14,912 nucleotides of DNA from RGEC01 sp044371405 (GCA_044371405.1 JBILTS010000050.1:1-14912), one strand, 5' to 3'; positions 1-8,481 are shown, numbered from the stretch's first letter. Program-made: numbers and translations. The notes: a model not told the origin generated them from the letters alone.

Positions 1-1221
1 TACCTTGATGAACTTAACAAAATTGATGTTCGCTGGGAACAAGGTCAGCATACTGAATCAGAGATTTTAAGCGCAGATGAAATCGTAAAAAGCCCCGGTA
101 TACCTGACAAAGCCCCCATGGTACAGGCAGCGTTCAAAAAAGGCATACCGATTATATCAGAAATTGAATTTGCAGGACGCTACACCGAAGCCAAAATGGT
201 CTGCATCAGCGGTACCAATGGCAAAACAACTACTACCCTGCTTACCTATCATATCCTAAAAAATGCCGGGCTAAATGTGGGTCTGGGCGGAAATATCGGT
301 AAAAGCTTTGCGAGACAGGTTGCCGAAGAAAATTACGATATTTATGTGCTTGAGGTCAGCAGCTTTCAGCTGGATGGCAACGATAAATTCCGTTCGCACA
401 TATCAGTACTGACGAATATTACGCCCGATCATCTGGATCGCTATAATTACCAGCTTGAACTTTACGCAGCAAGCAAATTCAAGCTCACCCAAAATCAGCA
501 GTCTTCAGATTACTTTATCTATTGTGCAGACGACCCCATCAGCATGCAATATTTCAGCATGAAAACCGGAGCTGCTGCAGCCCTTCCCATATCCATAACC
601 GGCGAATATGATCCCGGTGCCTACGTAAAAAAAAACACACTTTTTATTCATAATAACAAACAAACAATGACCATCAATATGCAAGAAATCTCACTTCGTG
701 GAATTCACAACACGTACAACAGCATGGCGGCTGCCGTGGTAGCCAGTCTCCTCGACGTTCGCAAGGAAAACATCCGCGAAAGTCTGTGCAATTTTCAGAA
801 TGCGGAACACCGCCTTGAATTCGTGAATACGGTCAACGGCGTGGAATACATCAATGATTCCAAGGCCACCAATGTAAACAGTGCATGGTATGCGCTGGAA
901 AGCATGGAGAAACCCGTGGTATGGATAGCCGGAGGTGTTGACAAAGGCAACAATTACAAAGAACTGAAAGCGCTGGTGAAAGAGAAAGTAAAATACATCA
1001 TTTGCCTTGGGTTGGATAACATCAAGATCCACCAGGCATTTCAGGATGATGTGGATATGATCATCAACACCGGCAGCGCCAAAGAGGCCGTGCACGTTGC
1101 CCGACGTCTTGCTGAGAAAGGCGATTGTGTGCTGCTTTCACCTGCATGTGCCAGCTTCGACCTGTTTGATAACTACGAAGACCGTGGCAGACAATTTAAA
1201 GAAGCCGTAAGAAACCTCTGA
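1..1221 (+). CDS. murD: UDP-N-acetylmuramoylalanine--D-glutamate ligase (MurD), 5'-truncated by the window
   Basis: MurD is the cytoplasmic ATP-dependent ligase that adds D-glutamate to UDP-MurNAc-L-Ala. The reading frame is open from base 1, and the 39 codons before the first ATG (118) already read as MurD (VKSPGIPDKAP at codons 29-39), so that ATG is internal. 406 codons are visible; full MurD is about 440-450, so roughly 40 residues of the N-terminal UDP-binding domain are missing. Counting from base 1, the ATP P-loop GTNGKTTTT is at about residues 71-79, LEVSSFQLD at about 117-125, and the PDHLDRY metal/ATP region at about 142-148. These are followed by the MurD-typical EHRLEF and NDSKATN motifs and the C-terminal signature SPACASFDLFDNYEDRG. 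It ends 2 nt before ftsW, so it is part of the dcw operon. Identification is secure. Confidence 0.97.
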   Translation, partial: YLDELNKIDVRWEQGQHTESEILSADEIVKSPGIPDKAPMVQAAFKKGIPIISEIEFAGRYTEAKMVCISGTNGKTTTTLLTYHILKNAGLNVGLGGNIGKSFARQVAEENYDIYVLEVSSFQLDGNDKFRSHISVLTNITPDHLDRYNYQLELYAASKFKLTQNQQSSDYFIYCADDPISMQYFSMKTGAAAALPISITGEYDPGAYVKKNTLFIHNNKQTMTINMQEISLRGIHNTYNSMAAAVVASLLDVRKENIRESLCNFQNAEHRLEFVNTVNGVEYINDSKATNVNSAWYALESMEKPVVWIAGGVDKGNNYKELKALVKEKVKYIICLGLDNIKIHQAFQDDVDMIINTGSAKEAVHVARRLAEKGDCVLLSPACASFDLFDNYEDRGRQFKEAVRNL

Positions 1222-1223
1222 AT

Positions 1224-2396
1224 ATGAACGCAGAAGGCAGTAAATTCAGTAAAATTTTTCGCGGCGACCCATGGATATGGGCCATCGTGATTATCCTGTC
1301 GCTGGTGGGCATACTGGCCGTATACAGTGCTACTGGCGGACTTGCATTCAGCAAACAGGGAGGGAATACCGAATTTTACTTCCTGCGCCACACCGGATTT
1401 CTGCTCATTGGTTTTGGATTCCTGTACCTGTGTCATCTCATCAATTACCAGTATTTCTCGCGACTCTCACAGCTATTTATCTGGATTTCCATCATCCTGC
1501 TGGTGGTAACCCTTGCCATAGGAAGTGAAATCAACAATGCCACCAGGGTACTTCCCATTCCAGGCCTGGGCATTACGTTCCAAACCAGCGATATGGCCAA
1601 GCTTTTTTTGATCATGTACATTGCACGCTACCTGAGTAAAAAACAGGAGGAAATTGACAGCTTTAAGGTTTTCAGAAATATACTGGCAGTAATCATCCTT
1701 GTGGTTCTGCTGATTGCCCCTGAAAACCTGAGCACGGCTCTTTTGGTATTCGTAACCTGCTGTTTGCTGCTTTACATAGGACGAATTAACTTCAAATACC
1801 TGGCATTGCTGGGAATTGCGGGTGCTACGGCCATGAGTCTTCTGGTGGTTATTTTATTGAATATCAACGTTGACAACATGAGCAACAGCCGAATCCCAAC
1901 CTGGAAAAAGCGTATTGAAACATTCACCGGAAAAGACAATGGCGAAAGCAATTATCAGCAGTTGCAATCCAAAATTGCAGTTACCACAGGAGGTTTGTTT
2001 GGCAAAGGACCCGGGAACAGCACCCAGCGTAACTTTTTGCCACACCCCTACTCGGATTTTATTTACGCCATCATTGTGGAGGAATACGGATTTGTGGGCG
2101 GTGCCGGCATGGTGCTGCTCTTTCTCATCCTCATTTTCAGATGTATCAAAATTGTGGTTGACAGCCCAAAGGCATTTGGCGCTTTGCTGGCCCTTGGACT
2201 ATGCCTGAGCATGAGCTTCCAGGCCTTTGTGAACATGGGCGTAGCCGTGGGCATGTTGCCGGTGACAGGGCTTACCATACCCTTGGTGAGTATGGGTGGA
2301 ACCAGTCTGGTATTCAACAGCATTGCCTTTGGGGTTATTTTAAGCGTAAGCCGAACCATTCAGGAAGAAAAAGCAGAGAAAGTGAATGCAGCGTAA
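1224..2396 (+). CDS. ftsW: Septal peptidoglycan polymerase FtsW (SEDS family)
   Basis: FtsW is a polytopic inner-membrane glycosyltransferase that polymerises lipid II at the division septum with a cognate class B PBP. The 390-residue protein has about ten hydrophobic segments (for example 17-37, 52-72, 81-100, 150-166, 171-186, 190-213, 280-300, 318-340), as in SEDS proteins. The large extracytoplasmic loop has YQQLQSKIAVTTGGLFGKGPG (about 234-254) and LPHPYSDFIYAIIVEEYGFVG (about 262-282). D268 matches the catalytic aspartate of the family. The C-terminal VSMGGTS (355-361) corresponds to the usual SYGGSS. FtsW and RodA are hard to separate by motif, but the position between murD and murG indicates FtsW. 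The start lies 2 nt after murD with no Shine-Dalgarno sequence; the last 11 nt overlap murG. Confidence 0.96.
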   Translation: MNAEGSKFSKIFRGDPWIWAIVIILSLVGILAVYSATGGLAFSKQGGNTEFYFLRHTGFLLIGFGFLYLCHLINYQYFSRLSQLFIWISIILLVVTLAIGSEINNATRVLPIPGLGITFQTSDMAKLFLIMYIARYLSKKQEEIDSFKVFRNILAVIILVVLLIAPENLSTALLVFVTCCLLLYIGRINFKYLALLGIAGATAMSLLVVILLNINVDNMSNSRIPTWKKRIETFTGKDNGESNYQQLQSKIAVTTGGLFGKGPGNSTQRNFLPHPYSDFIYAIIVEEYGFVGGAGMVLLFLILIFRCIKIVVDSPKAFGALLALGLCLSMSFQAFVNMGVAVGMLPVTGLTIPLVSMGGTSLVFNSIAFGVILSVSRTIQEEKAEKVNAA

Positions 2397-3465
2397 ATTT
2401 CTGATATCGGGGGGCGGAACCGGGGGGCATATATTCCCTGCCGTTGCCATTGCACAGCAGCTTGAAAAGGAATACCCTGGGTGTGATATTTTATTTGTGG
2501 GTGCCGGCAACCGAATGGAAATGGAGAAAGTTCCGCAGGAGGGTTACCGCATCATCGGTCTGGACGTGATGGGACTGAAAAGGGCCATCAGCCCCATGAA
2601 TTTGTTGGTTATCTGGAAATTTGTCAGGGCTTATTTCAAGTCAAAAAAGATTGTAAAAGAATTTAAACCCGACTGCGTAATTGGCACGGGCGGCTATGCC
2701 AGTCTGGCTGTCTTGTATGCCGCTTCGGGGATGGGCAAAAAAACATTGATCTGGGAAGGAAACGGATTTGCGGGCTTAACCAATAAACTGCTGGCAAACA
2801 GGGTAAATATCATCTGCACCGGATTCCCTGATATGGAGAAGGTTTTCCCTAAACAAAAAGTGCGATTTACAGGAAATCCTGTAAGAAAAACCCTATCTAA
2901 TATACAAAATAAAATTGAATCCTGCAAATTTTTTGGACTGGATGCAGGCAAACCAGTGCTGTTTATTACAGGCGGAAGTCTGGGTGCCAGAAGCATCAAC
3001 AATGCCATTCAGCAGGGTGTTGAACGGTTTGCAGAAGAAGGTATTCAGGTAATCTGGCAAACTGGCAAAAATTTTCAGGCCGACACCCAAAGCAAACAGG
3101 GCATTCTTGCCATGCCATTTTTAAGGGAAATGGAATATGGCTATGGTGCCGCTGACCTGGTGATTAGCCGGGCTGGCGCCCTGAGCATGTCTGAGATTGC
3201 CGTAACCGGAAAACCGGCACTGCTGGTTCCCTCTCCGAATGTTACCGACGACCATCAGACCCAAAACGCCCTGCAGTTCTCCAACATGGGGGCTTCATTT
3301 CTCGTGAGAGATACTGAGGTTATGGAAAAACTTGTCACCACCGCCATTCAAATCCTCTATGACAGAAAACACCTCAGCAGCATGCAAAGCAAGCTGGCTG
3401 AAGTAGCCAGACCAAATGCCACAGAGGCCATTGTTTCAGAAATTAAATCCCTGATTGAATCATGA
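2386..3465 (+). CDS. murG: UDP-N-acetylglucosamine--undecaprenyl-PP-MurNAc-pentapeptide GlcNAc transferase (MurG)
   Basis: MurG is a GT-B fold, family GT28 enzyme on the cytoplasmic face of the inner membrane. It transfers GlcNAc from UDP-GlcNAc to lipid I to make lipid II. The 359-residue length is typical. Visible motifs are the glycine-rich SGGGTGGHIFPA at 8-19 with H15 at the catalytic histidine position, GTGGYAS at 100-106, GNPVR at 163-167, TGGSLGARSINNAI at 195-208, and the donor-binding RAGALSMSEI (262-271) and PSPNVTDDHQTQNA (282-295). The stretch usually read as HEQN-x-x-AG-x-TNK is here WEGNGFAGLTNK (123-134): the Glu and Asn are kept but the Gln is Gly. The start codon lies inside the last 11 nt of ftsW, and the stop codon overlaps the murC start (ATGA). 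Confidence 0.97.
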   Translation: MQRKFLISGGGTGGHIFPAVAIAQQLEKEYPGCDILFVGAGNRMEMEKVPQEGYRIIGLDVMGLKRAISPMNLLVIWKFVRAYFKSKKIVKEFKPDCVIGTGGYASLAVLYAASGMGKKTLIWEGNGFAGLTNKLLANRVNIICTGFPDMEKVFPKQKVRFTGNPVRKTLSNIQNKIESCKFFGLDAGKPVLFITGGSLGARSINNAIQQGVERFAEEGIQVIWQTGKNFQADTQSKQGILAMPFLREMEYGYGAADLVISRAGALSMSEIAVTGKPALLVPSPNVTDDHQTQNALQFSNMGASFLVRDTEVMEKLVTTAIQILYDRKHLSSMQSKLAEVARPNATEAIVSEIKSLIES

Positions 3466-4877
3466 ATCTGAAAAACATCAGCCACGCGTATTTTCTGGGA
3501 ATCGGAGGCATAGGCATGAGCGCCATTGCCCGCTACCTGAATTCGCAGGGTATTGTTGTTTGCGGCTATGACAAAACCCCTTCAGACCTCACACAAGCAC
3601 TGGAAGACGAAGGCATTCGCATCACATTTGAAGATAGCATACACACGCTGCCCGAATGGATTAACAGCAATCCATCATCGGTCTTGCTGGTATATACACC
3701 TGCCATCCCAAAAGACCACCATCAGATGAACCATCTGAAATCCATGGAGCTAACCCTTTTTAAGCGGAGTGAGGTACTTGGCATGATCAGCAACAACGCG
3801 TTTTGCATTGCCGTGGCAGGCACACATGGTAAAACCACCACCTCTACCCTGGTGGCCCACCTACTGCATGAAAACAACATTAATTTTACTGCTTTTCTGG
3901 GTGGAATATCTGCCAACTACGGCACCAATTACCTTCACCATACCACAGGAAGAAATGTATTCTCCGACAAATCCATTGTGGTACTGGAGGCCGATGAATT
4001 TGACCGCAGCTTCCACCGTTTGAACCCCGACGTAGCCATTATCACCGCCATAGACCCCGATCATTTAGACATTTACGAAAATGAGGAAGCTTTCAGTGAG
4101 GCGTTCCGCATTTTTGCCGGTAAAATCAAACCGGGCGGACAACTTATTTATCACCAATCACTCACTGAAAAATGGCCTTCCGGAATCCAATGTGTCGCTT
4201 ATGGGAACGGGGCAGAAGGCAATCCATCAGTGCGGTGCGAAAATGTGACCCCCGCCACCGATGTGTTTAATTTTGATATTGTAACAACCGCCCACGAGCA
4301 GGTAAACAGTCTTCCCGGCTGGCAATCCGGATTACCCGGTTTTCATAATGTAGAAAATGCAACAGCTGCTGTGGCTGCATGCATGGAGCTGCCCGGTGTT
4401 TCAACTGATGCTTTGCACAAAGGCGTAAAATCATACCGCGGGGCAAAACGCCGTTTTGAATATGTGATTAAAAATACTGACAGCATTGTCATTGATGATT
4501 ATGCGCATCATCCACAGGAACTGAACGCCATCATCGGATCGGTAAAGGCATTGTATCCAGACAGAAGCATTACCGGCATCTTCCAGCCCCATCTTTTCAG
4601 TCGCACCCGCGATTTTGCCGATGGATTTGCCCAAAGTCTGGATGCCCTGGATATCCCCATTTTACTGGACATTTACCCGGCCCGCGAATTACCAATTCCC
4701 GGAATCACCTCGGGGTGGTTGCTGGAGAAAATGCACAATCCAAACAAATTACAACTAAGCAATGAAGCCGCCGTTAGCTATGTGAAAACCCACAAACCCT
4801 CGCTGCTATTAATCCTGGGGGCAGGCGATATAGACCGGCTGGTACCTGTAATCAAAGAAATTTACCATGAGATTTAA
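3462..4877 (+). CDS. murC: UDP-N-acetylmuramate--L-alanine ligase (MurC)
   Basis: MurC is the cytoplasmic ATP-dependent ligase that adds L-Ala to UDP-MurNAc, the first peptide-stem step. At 471 residues it has the full three-domain Mur ligase layout. The N-terminal Rossmann-type UDP-binding loop GIGGIGMSAIARYL is at 13-26, the P-loop AGTHGKTTTS at 119-128, EADEFDRSF at 176-184, and the DPDHLDIY metal/ATP region at 198-205. The hinge carries FHNVENATAA, and the C-terminal domain carries DDYAHHPQE and IFQPHLFSRTRDF, which are MurC-specific. Order, lengths and motifs are all intact. The start codon uses a 4-nt ATGA overlap with the murG stop, and the 3' end overlaps ftsQ by 11 nt. No ddl or murB gene follows, as is usual in Bacteroidota and unlike Escherichia coli. 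Confidence 0.97.
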   Translation: MNLKNISHAYFLGIGGIGMSAIARYLNSQGIVVCGYDKTPSDLTQALEDEGIRITFEDSIHTLPEWINSNPSSVLLVYTPAIPKDHHQMNHLKSMELTLFKRSEVLGMISNNAFCIAVAGTHGKTTTSTLVAHLLHENNINFTAFLGGISANYGTNYLHHTTGRNVFSDKSIVVLEADEFDRSFHRLNPDVAIITAIDPDHLDIYENEEAFSEAFRIFAGKIKPGGQLIYHQSLTEKWPSGIQCVAYGNGAEGNPSVRCENVTPATDVFNFDIVTTAHEQVNSLPGWQSGLPGFHNVENATAAVAACMELPGVSTDALHKGVKSYRGAKRRFEYVIKNTDSIVIDDYAHHPQELNAIIGSVKALYPDRSITGIFQPHLFSRTRDFADGFAQSLDALDIPILLDIYPARELPIPGITSGWLLEKMHNPNKLQLSNEAAVSYVKTHKPSLLLILGAGDIDRLVPVIKEIYHEI

Positions 4878-5691
4878 ATTTAACCATATCAGCAAATCAA
4901 GGGCCTGGCTTATCAGCATATTGATAGGGCTGCTTGTGGCACTCATCGCAGTTTGGGGCGGACTAAAATTCTCGGGGAAAAACAGAACCATACAAAAGAT
5001 TGATATTTCCATTTTGCCCGACAGCAGCATTTACTTTCTGGATGAGCAAGACGTGTTCAACATGGTAAACAGAACCTGTGGGAATCCGCGTGGTAAGGCA
5101 GCTTCGGAGGTTTCATTAACCAAACTGGAAACCACGCTTAAGTCCATGCCTTACATCGAATCCTCGCAGGTGTACATCAGTCTTGATGGGATCATGAAAA
5201 TTCAAATAGTGCAGCGAAAACCCATTGTCAGGATTATGAATCTGGCAGGTGAAACATACTTTCTTGACACATCAGGCCATAAAATCCCTTACCGGGGAAA
5301 ACATGCACCTGACGTAATTCCGGCAACCGGGAACATCGCGGAAAAACTCACCGATTCAGGGAAGATCAAAACTCCGCTGCTGAGGCAAATTTTAAAGCTG
5401 GCTGTATTTCTGGATGCAAACCCACTGTGGAACGCACAATTTGAACAATGCCATGTAGATAACTACGGTGACCTGATCTTGGTTCCCCGCGTGGGAAAGC
5501 ATAGCATTGTACTAGGCAACGCCGAAAATCTACCCGAAAAGTTCGCAAACCTACGCCAGTTCTACGAAAAGGGCTTGCGAAACACAGGCTGGGAAAAGTA
5601 CCACACCATCAGTCTGAAGTACCGCGGGCAGATAGTAGGCATTAAGAGTGTCAATATAACTGAACAGAAAAAACAAAAAGATGTCCAATAA
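4867..5691 (+). CDS. ftsQ: Cell division protein FtsQ (DivIB-like)
   Basis: FtsQ is a bitopic membrane protein that links the cytoplasmic FtsA/FtsZ ring to the periplasmic divisome (FtsB/FtsL, FtsW and the septal PBP). The 274-residue protein has a short basic cytoplasmic N-terminus (about 1-12), one transmembrane helix (about 13-36, rich in I, L, V and A) and a periplasmic region. Residues about 44-115 read as a divergent POTRA domain (IQKIDI..., then SSQVYISLDGIMKIQIVQRKPIVRI), and FLDTSGHKIPY opens the beta domain. FtsQ diverges quickly, so the call rests on this architecture plus its place between murC and ftsA rather than on catalytic motifs. It overlaps both neighbours by 11 nt. A basic C-terminus follows the beta domain. 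Confidence 0.92.
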   Translation: MRFKFNHISKSRAWLISILIGLLVALIAVWGGLKFSGKNRTIQKIDISILPDSSIYFLDEQDVFNMVNRTCGNPRGKAASEVSLTKLETTLKSMPYIESSQVYISLDGIMKIQIVQRKPIVRIMNLAGETYFLDTSGHKIPYRGKHAPDVIPATGNIAEKLTDSGKIKTPLLRQILKLAVFLDANPLWNAQFEQCHVDNYGDLILVPRVGKHSIVLGNAENLPEKFANLRQFYEKGLRNTGWEKYHTISLKYRGQIVGIKSVNITEQKKQKDVQ

Positions 5692-7099
5692 CCAAAACAC
5701 TAATAAACACCAACAAGATATGGCTTCAAAAAATGATATCATCGTAGGTCTCGACATAGGAACAACTAAAATTTGCGCCATTGTGGGACAATTGGCCGAG
5801 AACGGCAAAATCAATGTGCTGGGCATGGGAAAGGCCGCCAGTGCCGGGGGCGTTTCCCGTGGCATGGTAGCCAATATCCGCAAGGCAGAAATAGCCATCC
5901 GCGAAGCCGTGGAAGAAGCCCAAAGACAAAGTCAGGTGGCCATAAAAAATGTTTTCGTGGGAATAGCCGGTCACCACATCCGCAGCATGCAGCATCGGGG
6001 CACCCTCTCCAGACGCAATTCGTTTGAAGAAATCAAGCAGGAGGAGCTGGATAAACTGGAGCAGGAGATGCAATACCTGGCACTGGAACCCGGCGTTGAA
6101 ATTCTGCATGTACTGCCGCAGGATTACCGCATCGATGACGAAGACGGCGTGAAAGACCCTGTAGGTCGCATGGGAGTGCGTGTGGAGTGCAACTACCACA
6201 TCATTACCGGTCAAACTGCCGCTGCCCGCCACATCTTTGAAGCTGTTAAAAGAGCAGGCCTTGATGTAGCCGATCTGATTGTAGAACCCTACGCATCAGC
6301 ATCTGCGGTGCTGTCTCAGCCCGAAATGGATGCCGGTGTAGCCCTCATAGACATTGGCGGTGGTACCACCGATATATGCGTGTTTGAGGATGGCTCCATC
6401 CGCCACACGGCCATCATATCCATTGGCGGTGACCGAATCACCAAAGATTTGAAGGAAGCTTTCGGTATCCTGCCCGAACAAGCTGAAATCGTGAAAGTAA
6501 ATTATGGCAGCTGCTACCCCACCGAAAGCATGAAAAACGAAGTGGTGGTGGTTCCCGGACTGCCTGGCCGCAAACCCAAGGAAATCAGCCGTTTCGCCAT
6601 AGCGCAAGTCATACAGGCACGCATGGAAGACATTATAGAACGCATCAATTACGAAATTGAGGTTTCTACCATGAAAAACCGTCTGGCAGGAGGCATTGTG
6701 CTCACCGGTGGTGGTTCATCGCTGGCCAATATCACACAGCTTGTATCATACCACACCGCCCTGGAAGTGCACATTGGCACGCCCGGACAGCGACTGGGGA
6801 AAGGCATGGTAGACGAAGTAAGAAATCCCATGTTTGCTACCGGTATTGGCTTGGTACTGCGTGGTTTTGAAACTTCAGCCCGTTTTGATGTGCCTGAAAA
6901 CACCCCCCTGCTGCGCGAAACAGCTAAACCTGTGACCGAAGCACCGGAAGTGATTTCCGAAACACCCCATGAACCTGAAAAAGAAACCCAAAAATCCGGA
7001 TTATTTGGCAAAAACTGGGCCGGTAATTTTGGAGGCAAATTCATGGATGATATCAAAAACTGGATGAAGGACGGAGAAGATTTTACTAACGAATCATAA
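5681..7099 (+). CDS. ftsA: Cell division protein FtsA (actin-like membrane tether of FtsZ)
   Basis: FtsA is an actin-fold ATPase that anchors FtsZ filaments to the membrane and recruits downstream divisome proteins. In the 472-residue protein the phosphate-1 loop GLDIGTTKICAIVG is at 23-36, and the FtsA-specific 1C (SHS2) domain spans roughly 100-185, including VLPQDYRIDDEDGVKDPVG. Phosphate-2 DIGGGTTD is at 224-231 and the adenosine motif GGIVLTGGGSS at 337-347. After a Pro/Glu-rich linker (about 404-437), the C-terminal stretch 445-465 (NWAGNFGGKFMDDIKNWMKDG) looks like the amphipathic membrane-targeting helix. The start at 5681 overlaps ftsQ by 11 nt. The polar first 13 residues are not conserved in character, and an in-frame ATG at 5720 (MASKNDIIVG) is a credible alternative start. 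Confidence 0.97.
   Translation: MSNNQNTNKHQQDMASKNDIIVGLDIGTTKICAIVGQLAENGKINVLGMGKAASAGGVSRGMVANIRKAEIAIREAVEEAQRQSQVAIKNVFVGIAGHHIRSMQHRGTLSRRNSFEEIKQEELDKLEQEMQYLALEPGVEILHVLPQDYRIDDEDGVKDPVGRMGVRVECNYHIITGQTAAARHIFEAVKRAGLDVADLIVEPYASASAVLSQPEMDAGVALIDIGGGTTDICVFEDGSIRHTAIISIGGDRITKDLKEAFGILPEQAEIVKVNYGSCYPTESMKNEVVVVPGLPGRKPKEISRFAIAQVIQARMEDIIERINYEIEVSTMKNRLAGGIVLTGGGSSLANITQLVSYHTALEVHIGTPGQRLGKGMVDEVRNPMFATGIGLVLRGFETSARFDVPENTPLLRETAKPVTEAPEVISETPHEPEKETQKSGLFGKNWAGNFGGKFMDDIKNWMKDGEDFTNES
7024..7031 (+). promoter_or_regulatory. Possible internal promoter -7 box for ftsZ
   Basis: TAATTTTG inside the 3' end of ftsA matches the Bacteroidota primary-sigma -7 consensus TAnnTTTG exactly, about 88 nt before the ftsZ start. 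A TTTG lies at 7004-7007, but the 16-nt spacer is shorter than the usual 19-21 nt. A match this short is expected by chance a few times in a window this long, so this is only a candidate for separate ftsZ transcription. Confidence 0.2.
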
Positions 7100-7118
7100 T
7101 AAAAGAAAGAATTACAAT

Positions 7119-8456
7119 ATGTCAACACATTTTGAACCGGATGTAATCCGCATGACAGGGGCCATTATCAAGGTAATTGGCGTGGGCGGAGGCGGAAGCA
7201 ATGCCGTAAACCACATGTACCGGCAGGGCATAGAAGGGGTTGAATTTTATGTTTGCAACACCGATGCTCAGGCGTTGCTGGACAGCCCCGTTCCCAACCG
7301 CATACAGCTGGGCCTTCAGCTCACCGAAGGGCTGGGTGCCGGATCTGAACCCGAAATGGGCCGCATGGCAGCCCTGGAAAGCCAGCAGCAAATTCAGGAT
7401 TTGCTGAGCACGAATACCAAAATGGTATTTATTACCGCCGGAATGGGCGGTGGTACCGGCACCGGTGCTGCTCCCGTCATTGCACAGGTTAGCAAGGGTA
7501 TGGGTATTCTTACCGTGGGCATTGTAACCATTCCCTTCGATGACGAAGGGCCAGACAGGATTGGGCAAGCCATGCTGGGTATCGACAACCTGAAACCCCA
7601 TGTAGATGCACTCCTCACCATAAGCAACGACCGCATTGTGGAAATGTATGGCGATTTGCCCGTAAGACAGGCGTTTGCCAAAGCCGACGATATCCTTTGC
7701 ACCGCTGCCAAAGGCATTGCAGAGATCATCACCAAGGCAGGCATCATCAATGTAGACTTTAAAGACGTACAAACCGCCATGACCGGCAGCGGCAGAGCCA
7801 TCATGGGAACAGGTGTAGCCGCAGGTCCTGACAGGGCCGAAGAAGCAGCCCGCCAGGCACTGGACAGTCCCCTGCTGGACGACACCCGAATAAACAAAGC
7901 AAAACACCTCCTGGTAAATATTACATATGGCTCTAAGGAACCTACCATGGGCGAAACAGCAAGGGTGAAGAAATATTTACAACAGGAAGCCGGCAATACC
8001 GCCCACCTGAAAATGGGCATTACCCACGATGAGCGGCTTGAGGAGGAAATTTCCATCACTGTGATTGCCACCGGCTTTGAAGTTCCGGTTTCAGCAACCC
8101 CTCAGCGTGTGGTGTCGGCACCCGAGGTTTTTGTAAACCCTGAAGTTCACAGTGAAGACGGCTTCGGAAAAATTCCGCAACCGCTTTCATTCGATGATGT
8201 AGTGGTTGAACCTCCCGCCGCCCAGAACAGCATTGAGGAGCACGAACACTTCCGCAACCTGGAACCTTCACGTCTTTCCAGAGAGAACGTGCTGGAATCG
8301 CTGGAAACCCCGGCCTACCTGCGCCGTGAAAAGGTGCTGTTTCAGGCCCCTGCCAGCGACAACAACCAGGTTTCACGCATCACCATCGCCGAACAAAATG
8401 AAGAGGTTGAGCACCTGGTAAAACCCAACAGACACTTGCACGACAACGTGGATTAA
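7119..8456 (+). CDS. ftsZ: Cell division protein FtsZ (tubulin-like GTPase)
   Basis: FtsZ polymerises with GTP at mid-cell to form the Z ring. The 445-residue protein has the T1 loop GVGGGGSNAVNHM (21-33), the tubulin signature loop T4 GGGTGTGAAP (110-119), and the catalytic T7 loop NVDFKD (211-216), so nucleotide binding and hydrolysis residues are intact. After the core (to about 322) comes a variable acidic linker, then TPAYLRREKVLF (397-408), which corresponds to the conserved C-terminal peptide that binds FtsA. Unlike in proteobacteria, 37 more residues follow, a layout I associate with Bacteroidota. ftsZ sits 19 nt after ftsA behind the purine-rich AAAAGAAAGAA, the largest gap in the cluster. 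An in-frame ATG at 7152 would drop 11 poorly conserved residues but is less likely. Confidence 0.98.
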   Translation: MSTHFEPDVIRMTGAIIKVIGVGGGGSNAVNHMYRQGIEGVEFYVCNTDAQALLDSPVPNRIQLGLQLTEGLGAGSEPEMGRMAALESQQQIQDLLSTNTKMVFITAGMGGGTGTGAAPVIAQVSKGMGILTVGIVTIPFDDEGPDRIGQAMLGIDNLKPHVDALLTISNDRIVEMYGDLPVRQAFAKADDILCTAAKGIAEIITKAGIINVDFKDVQTAMTGSGRAIMGTGVAAGPDRAEEAARQALDSPLLDDTRINKAKHLLVNITYGSKEPTMGETARVKKYLQQEAGNTAHLKMGITHDERLEEEISITVIATGFEVPVSATPQRVVSAPEVFVNPEVHSEDGFGKIPQPLSFDDVVVEPPAAQNSIEEHEHFRNLEPSRLSRENVLESLETPAYLRREKVLFQAPASDNNQVSRITIAEQNEEVEHLVKPNRHLHDNVD

Positions 8457-8481
8457 AAGCCACATTTCATATTTTGAGTTT

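Noticed and set aside
118..120. ATG at 118 as the true murD start
   Set aside because: The frame upstream is open to base 1 and encodes recognisable MurD sequence, so the gene begins before the window.
5726..6232. Antisense open frame (168 codons) within ftsA
   Set aside because: Shadow of the FtsA coding frame; no domain, no plausible start context.
7122..7907. Long open frame (261 codons) antisense to ftsZ
   Set aside because: It lies wholly inside a certain gene, in a fixed phase to its codons, and its translation has no recognisable domain. It is an effect of codon bias on the opposite strand.
7394..8071. Second antisense open frame (225 codons) in ftsZ rich in Ser, Met and Pro
   Set aside because: It overlaps both ftsZ and the other antisense frame, with a composition typical of a reverse-complement shadow.
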